Notes under the pieces: generated by a model
Databases searched by the model: none
What the model saw: the letters and a program-made list of their open reading frames with translations, nothing else
Told to the model about the DNA's origin: nothing
Translations under genes and position numbers: made by a program
Assembly: GCF_001661345.1 (NCBI RefSeq)
Contig: NW_017962922.1
Location: forward strand, 1-64,000
Direction: 5' to 3'
DNA length: 64,000 nucleotides
DNA from: Ascoidea rubescens DSM 1968
Taxonomy: Eukaryota > Ascomycota > Saccharomycetes > Ascoideales > Ascoideaceae
Shown: positions 61,189-64,000 of the stretch, piece after piece
Numbering within the stretch: the stretch's first letter is position 1
How the letters are laid out: the number at the start of each line of letters is the position of its first letter

Positions 61189-61927
61189 ATGATCAAAGTA
61201 TGTATATCTCTACTATCTTATTATAAAACCTACTCATAACTCATTAAAACCACCACCCCTTTTTCAATTTCAAAAGTTTCTGATTTACTAATAATTGTTT
61301 TTATCTTTTTCTTTTTTTTCTCCTTTATTTTTTCTTTCTTTTACTTGGATTTTGTTTGACTTTTTTTTCTTTCTTTAGAACCTAAGGAGATCTCTAAAAC
61401 ACGAAAAACGTTCCTCTGCAAATACCAACAATACTAATCATACTATTAGTAATAATAATATAATTAATCCAAACTCTAATAATACTCTAACAAACTCCCA
61501 GTCTCCTCTAAGCTCCCATTCAAGGTCTCATTCTTCATCTTCTTTCACACAGGCAATGTTAAATGCTTCCTCAACTTCTCCAAGGGTATCCACAAACATC
61601 AACGATACCTCTGACTACTACAATAACAATAATTCGGACTATATCAATATCAATAACGCCAATATAGACACTGATCAAAATGCTCCCAAAAAAGTCATTC
61701 AGGCTTTATACGATTATAACCCCCAAGGCCCTGGCGAACTAAAATTCTCAAAGGATGATTTCTTCTATGTCATTAGCAACGAAAATGACAAAAATTGGTA
61801 CGAAGCTTTTAACCCAATCACTAATGTTAAAGGCAAAGTTCCAGTCTCATATTTCAAAGCCTTCAACAGATCAAGACCTAGAACTTCCTCTATAATTAAC
61901 CCAACCATATCAAACAACTCCTCCATC

Positions 61928-61963
<36 letters not shown>

Positions 61964-63646
61964 AGCATCCACAACTCCTCCATCATAATCAACTCAAACA
62001 CTTCAAACAATAGCATCGACGATTCCACCACTCCAACTATAATAAGTAGCCTAACTCTAGAAAACCCAAATCTTATCCAAAACAACCAGATCAAAAAAAC
62101 AACTGCTCCTACCTTATACGGCACAGTTTTATACAATTTTAAAGGTGAAAAAGAAGATGAACTAGATGTCGAGGAAGGTGAATATCTTGTACTATGTGCT
62201 CATCATGAATTCGAATGGTTTATAGCAAAACCAATCGATCGTTTAGGTGGCCCGGGTTTAGTCCCAGTCTCTTATATCAAAATTATGAACATGGTCCCTG
62301 GTAAAGAATCATCTCCAGATGTTAAACAAGAAATCTTGGTAAATAACTTGCCAACTGTCCAAGAATGGAAAATCTTAAACGCCCAATATCAAGCTTCTTC
62401 CATTCAACTAAACCAAGAAATATTCGAACAACAATCTTACTACCAAAATCAATTTGGAAACCAATTCCAGAATCCCTACTCAAATCAATACCCAAACAAT
62501 GTTTACCAAAATTCAGGTATCAATCCAATCAACTCCTCAACTTTGGAAGAAATCGTCGAAGAACAACAAGAATTCACGTATGAAGTCCTAGCAGTATCAA
62601 TTGAAAGACTTTACCTAATGAACGATGAATATTGGTATAATATAATATGCAAACTATCAAATAACATTGTTAGATCTCTATGGAGATGCTACAAAGATTT
62701 CTTTAATTTCCAAAAGCTACTACTACAAGCATTTCCAACTGAAGCAGGTGAATTTGATACAAAAAACCGAAGCTTACCATTCATACCTGGCCCAGTGGTG
62801 TTTGTTTCCGAAAATTTGGCCAGCCAAAGATTATACGTTTTAGAAAAATACTTGAATGAACTAATCAAATTGCCCGATCACATATCAAAATCGCACTTGG
62901 TTTTAAGTTTATTTGAAATAACTCAAGAAAATGACAAAGAATATACAACTGAACAATTTATACAATTATATTCATCAAACTCAACTTCAAATCGATCCTC
63001 AGATTCGAAAAAATCAATTTCAACCAGTGCAACAAGTCAAAATAATGATAATGAAAATAATCCTCATAATAATAACAATAATGAGAATGACATAATTGGT
63101 AAAAATTATCAAATTAGTAGTGAAAATTTAGATGATCCAACCTCGTTAAATCTTCAAAATCTATCAATATCTGATAAGAATAAAAATAATAATATAGTAA
63201 TTAATAGTAATGGCAATATAACAAATACTGATACTAGCATCAGTACGGATAATGTAAGTAATAAAAATGATAAAAACAATAATGTCAATAATACCAATAA
63301 TGAGAACTCACTTTCTAGTAGTACAACATTAAGTAGATCAACTATTCTATCGAATGGTGGAGGTAAAGGATCCTCAGTTAAACAAACAAAAATTAAATGT
63401 TATTTTGAAGATGATATTTTTGCATTATTAATTCCACTCAATATAAGCTTCTTAGATTTGAAAATAAAAATCTCGAAAAGAGTTGATTACGATGTTGAAC
63501 AAATAAAACTATATATAAAGAATAATTTCAAAAATGCTGAAAGCTCTGGGAAACTGGAAATCTTGAATGATGATGATTTAAAGAAAGCAGTCGAGAATGA
63601 TTCCAAATTAAAATTGATTGTTTCTGTTGATGATGAAGACGAATGA
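61189..63646 (+). CDS. BEM1: Polarity scaffold Bem1, spliced with a three-codon first exon
   Basis: Exons 61189-61197 and 61379-63646 give 758 residues (S. cerevisiae Bem1 is 551). The 181-base intron starts GTATGT, has a TTTACTAAT branch-like site near 61284 and ends CTTTAG. Joining gives MIKNLRRSLKHEKRS, like Bem1's MLKNFKLSKR. Domains: SH3-1 about 107-165 (VIQALYDYNPQ), SH3-2 about 247-305 (VLYNFKGEKEDELDV, EWFIAKPIDRLGGPGLVPVSY), a PX domain about 402-520 (LPFIPGPVVFV) and PB1 about 674-755 (KIKCYFEDDIFALLIPLN). Bem1 links Cdc42, Cdc24 and PAK kinases at polarity sites. Long Asn runs between domains account for the size. Confidence 0.95.
61922..61963. repeat. Poly-Asn AAC repeat in BEM1
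   Basis: A run of AAC codons between the two SH3 domains encoding about 13 Asn. Confidence 0.85.
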
Positions 63647-64000
63647 GAGAGATAAGAAAGATAATTTTATTTCTTATAAGTATTTTATATATTATTTTTT
63701 TTTGATTGATATTTTTTGTTGTTTTATCTTGTTTTGTTTTATTTTTTTCATGTTTTTGTTTTGTTTTTACATATTTTGATTACTCTTTTTCACTTTTTGT
63801 TACTTTTTAGTACGTTAACATTTTACTCTTTCCCTATCTTTTCATTGTTTTATGTAATTTTGTGTTTTGTGTTTTGTGTTTCTTTTGACATTTTTTCTTT
63901 TTCTTTTCTTTGAATTCTCTTTGTCGTTTAGTTATATTGAAATAAAACAGGACTTTTATCGTTGCTTTGTGGACGTAGAAACTGAGAAAGGGGGATTTAG
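63647..64000. other. BEM1 3' flank to the window edge
   Basis: 354 bases, T-rich, with tttgtgtttt repeats near 63860. No gene is visible before the window ends. Confidence 0.6.

Noticed and set aside
1-64000. Functional secretory-pathway gene cluster (BET1, BET3, SAC1, INP52, CDC50, EPS1, PSG1, VAC8)
   Set aside because: These genes are common and interspersed with unrelated genes on both strands; yeasts rarely cluster such functions, so chance is the simpler explanation.

Overview
The window is a chromosomal segment from an AT-rich ascomycete budding yeast (Saccharomycotina). The evidence is the set of compact orthologues of Saccharomyces cerevisiae genes (VAC8, BET1, BET3, SAC1, ILV2, ISW1, RAD6, BEM1, GAS3, PSG1, ENV9 and others), mostly single-exon genes, and short introns that start GTATGT or GTACGT and carry TACTAAC-like branch sites. 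Four genes clearly contain spliceosomal introns (YCP4-like, RAD6, CDC50-like, BEM1), and RAD6, CDC50 and BEM1 are not usually split in S. cerevisiae. I could not settle from this window whether CUG is read as Leu or Ser. No rRNA, tRNA, CRISPR array or intact transposon was found.

Layout. 0-2 kb: a small phosphotransferase-fold gene with degenerate active-site motifs. 2-25 kb: a dense core block of VAC8(-), BET1(+), EPS1(-), YCP4-like(+), an NSR1-like gene(+), MDM31(-), PSG1(+), RIA1(-), BET3(-), SAC1(+) and ILV2(-). 25-30.4 kb: an accessory, decaying island with a partial copy of the 0-1.3 kb locus, a broken gene of unknown family, and the relic of an aminoadipate reductase (LYS2) C-terminal domain. 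30.4-64 kb: core genes again, INP52/53(+), ISW1(-), FUB1-like(+), RAD6(-), RRD1(-), YBP1(-), ENV9(-), CDC50-like(-), a small unknown gene(-), a GPI/CFEM-like wall protein(-), SAD1(-), TAL1(-), PPN2(-), GAS3(+) and BEM1(+).

Functional themes. Many genes serve membrane traffic and phosphoinositides (BET1 SNARE, BET3 TRAPP, SAC1 and INP52 phosphatases, CDC50-like flippase subunit, VAC8, PSG1, EPS1), cell wall and polarity (GAS3, BEM1, GPI protein), ribosome biogenesis (NSR1, RIA1), chromatin and ubiquitin (ISW1, RAD6), and central metabolism (ILV2, TAL1). This looks like ordinary gene order, not a functional cluster. Most intergenic regions are A/T-rich and repetitive, but several promoters carry sharply GC-rich islands with CGCG-type motifs.

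The least ordinary parts are the 25-30 kb relic island, the phosphotransferase-like gene that appears to lack its catalytic aspartates, the NSR1 orthologue without an RGG tail, and an 11-bp GC-rich word shared between the ILV2 and ISW1 upstream regions. I did not find convincing evidence for a wholly new biological system.
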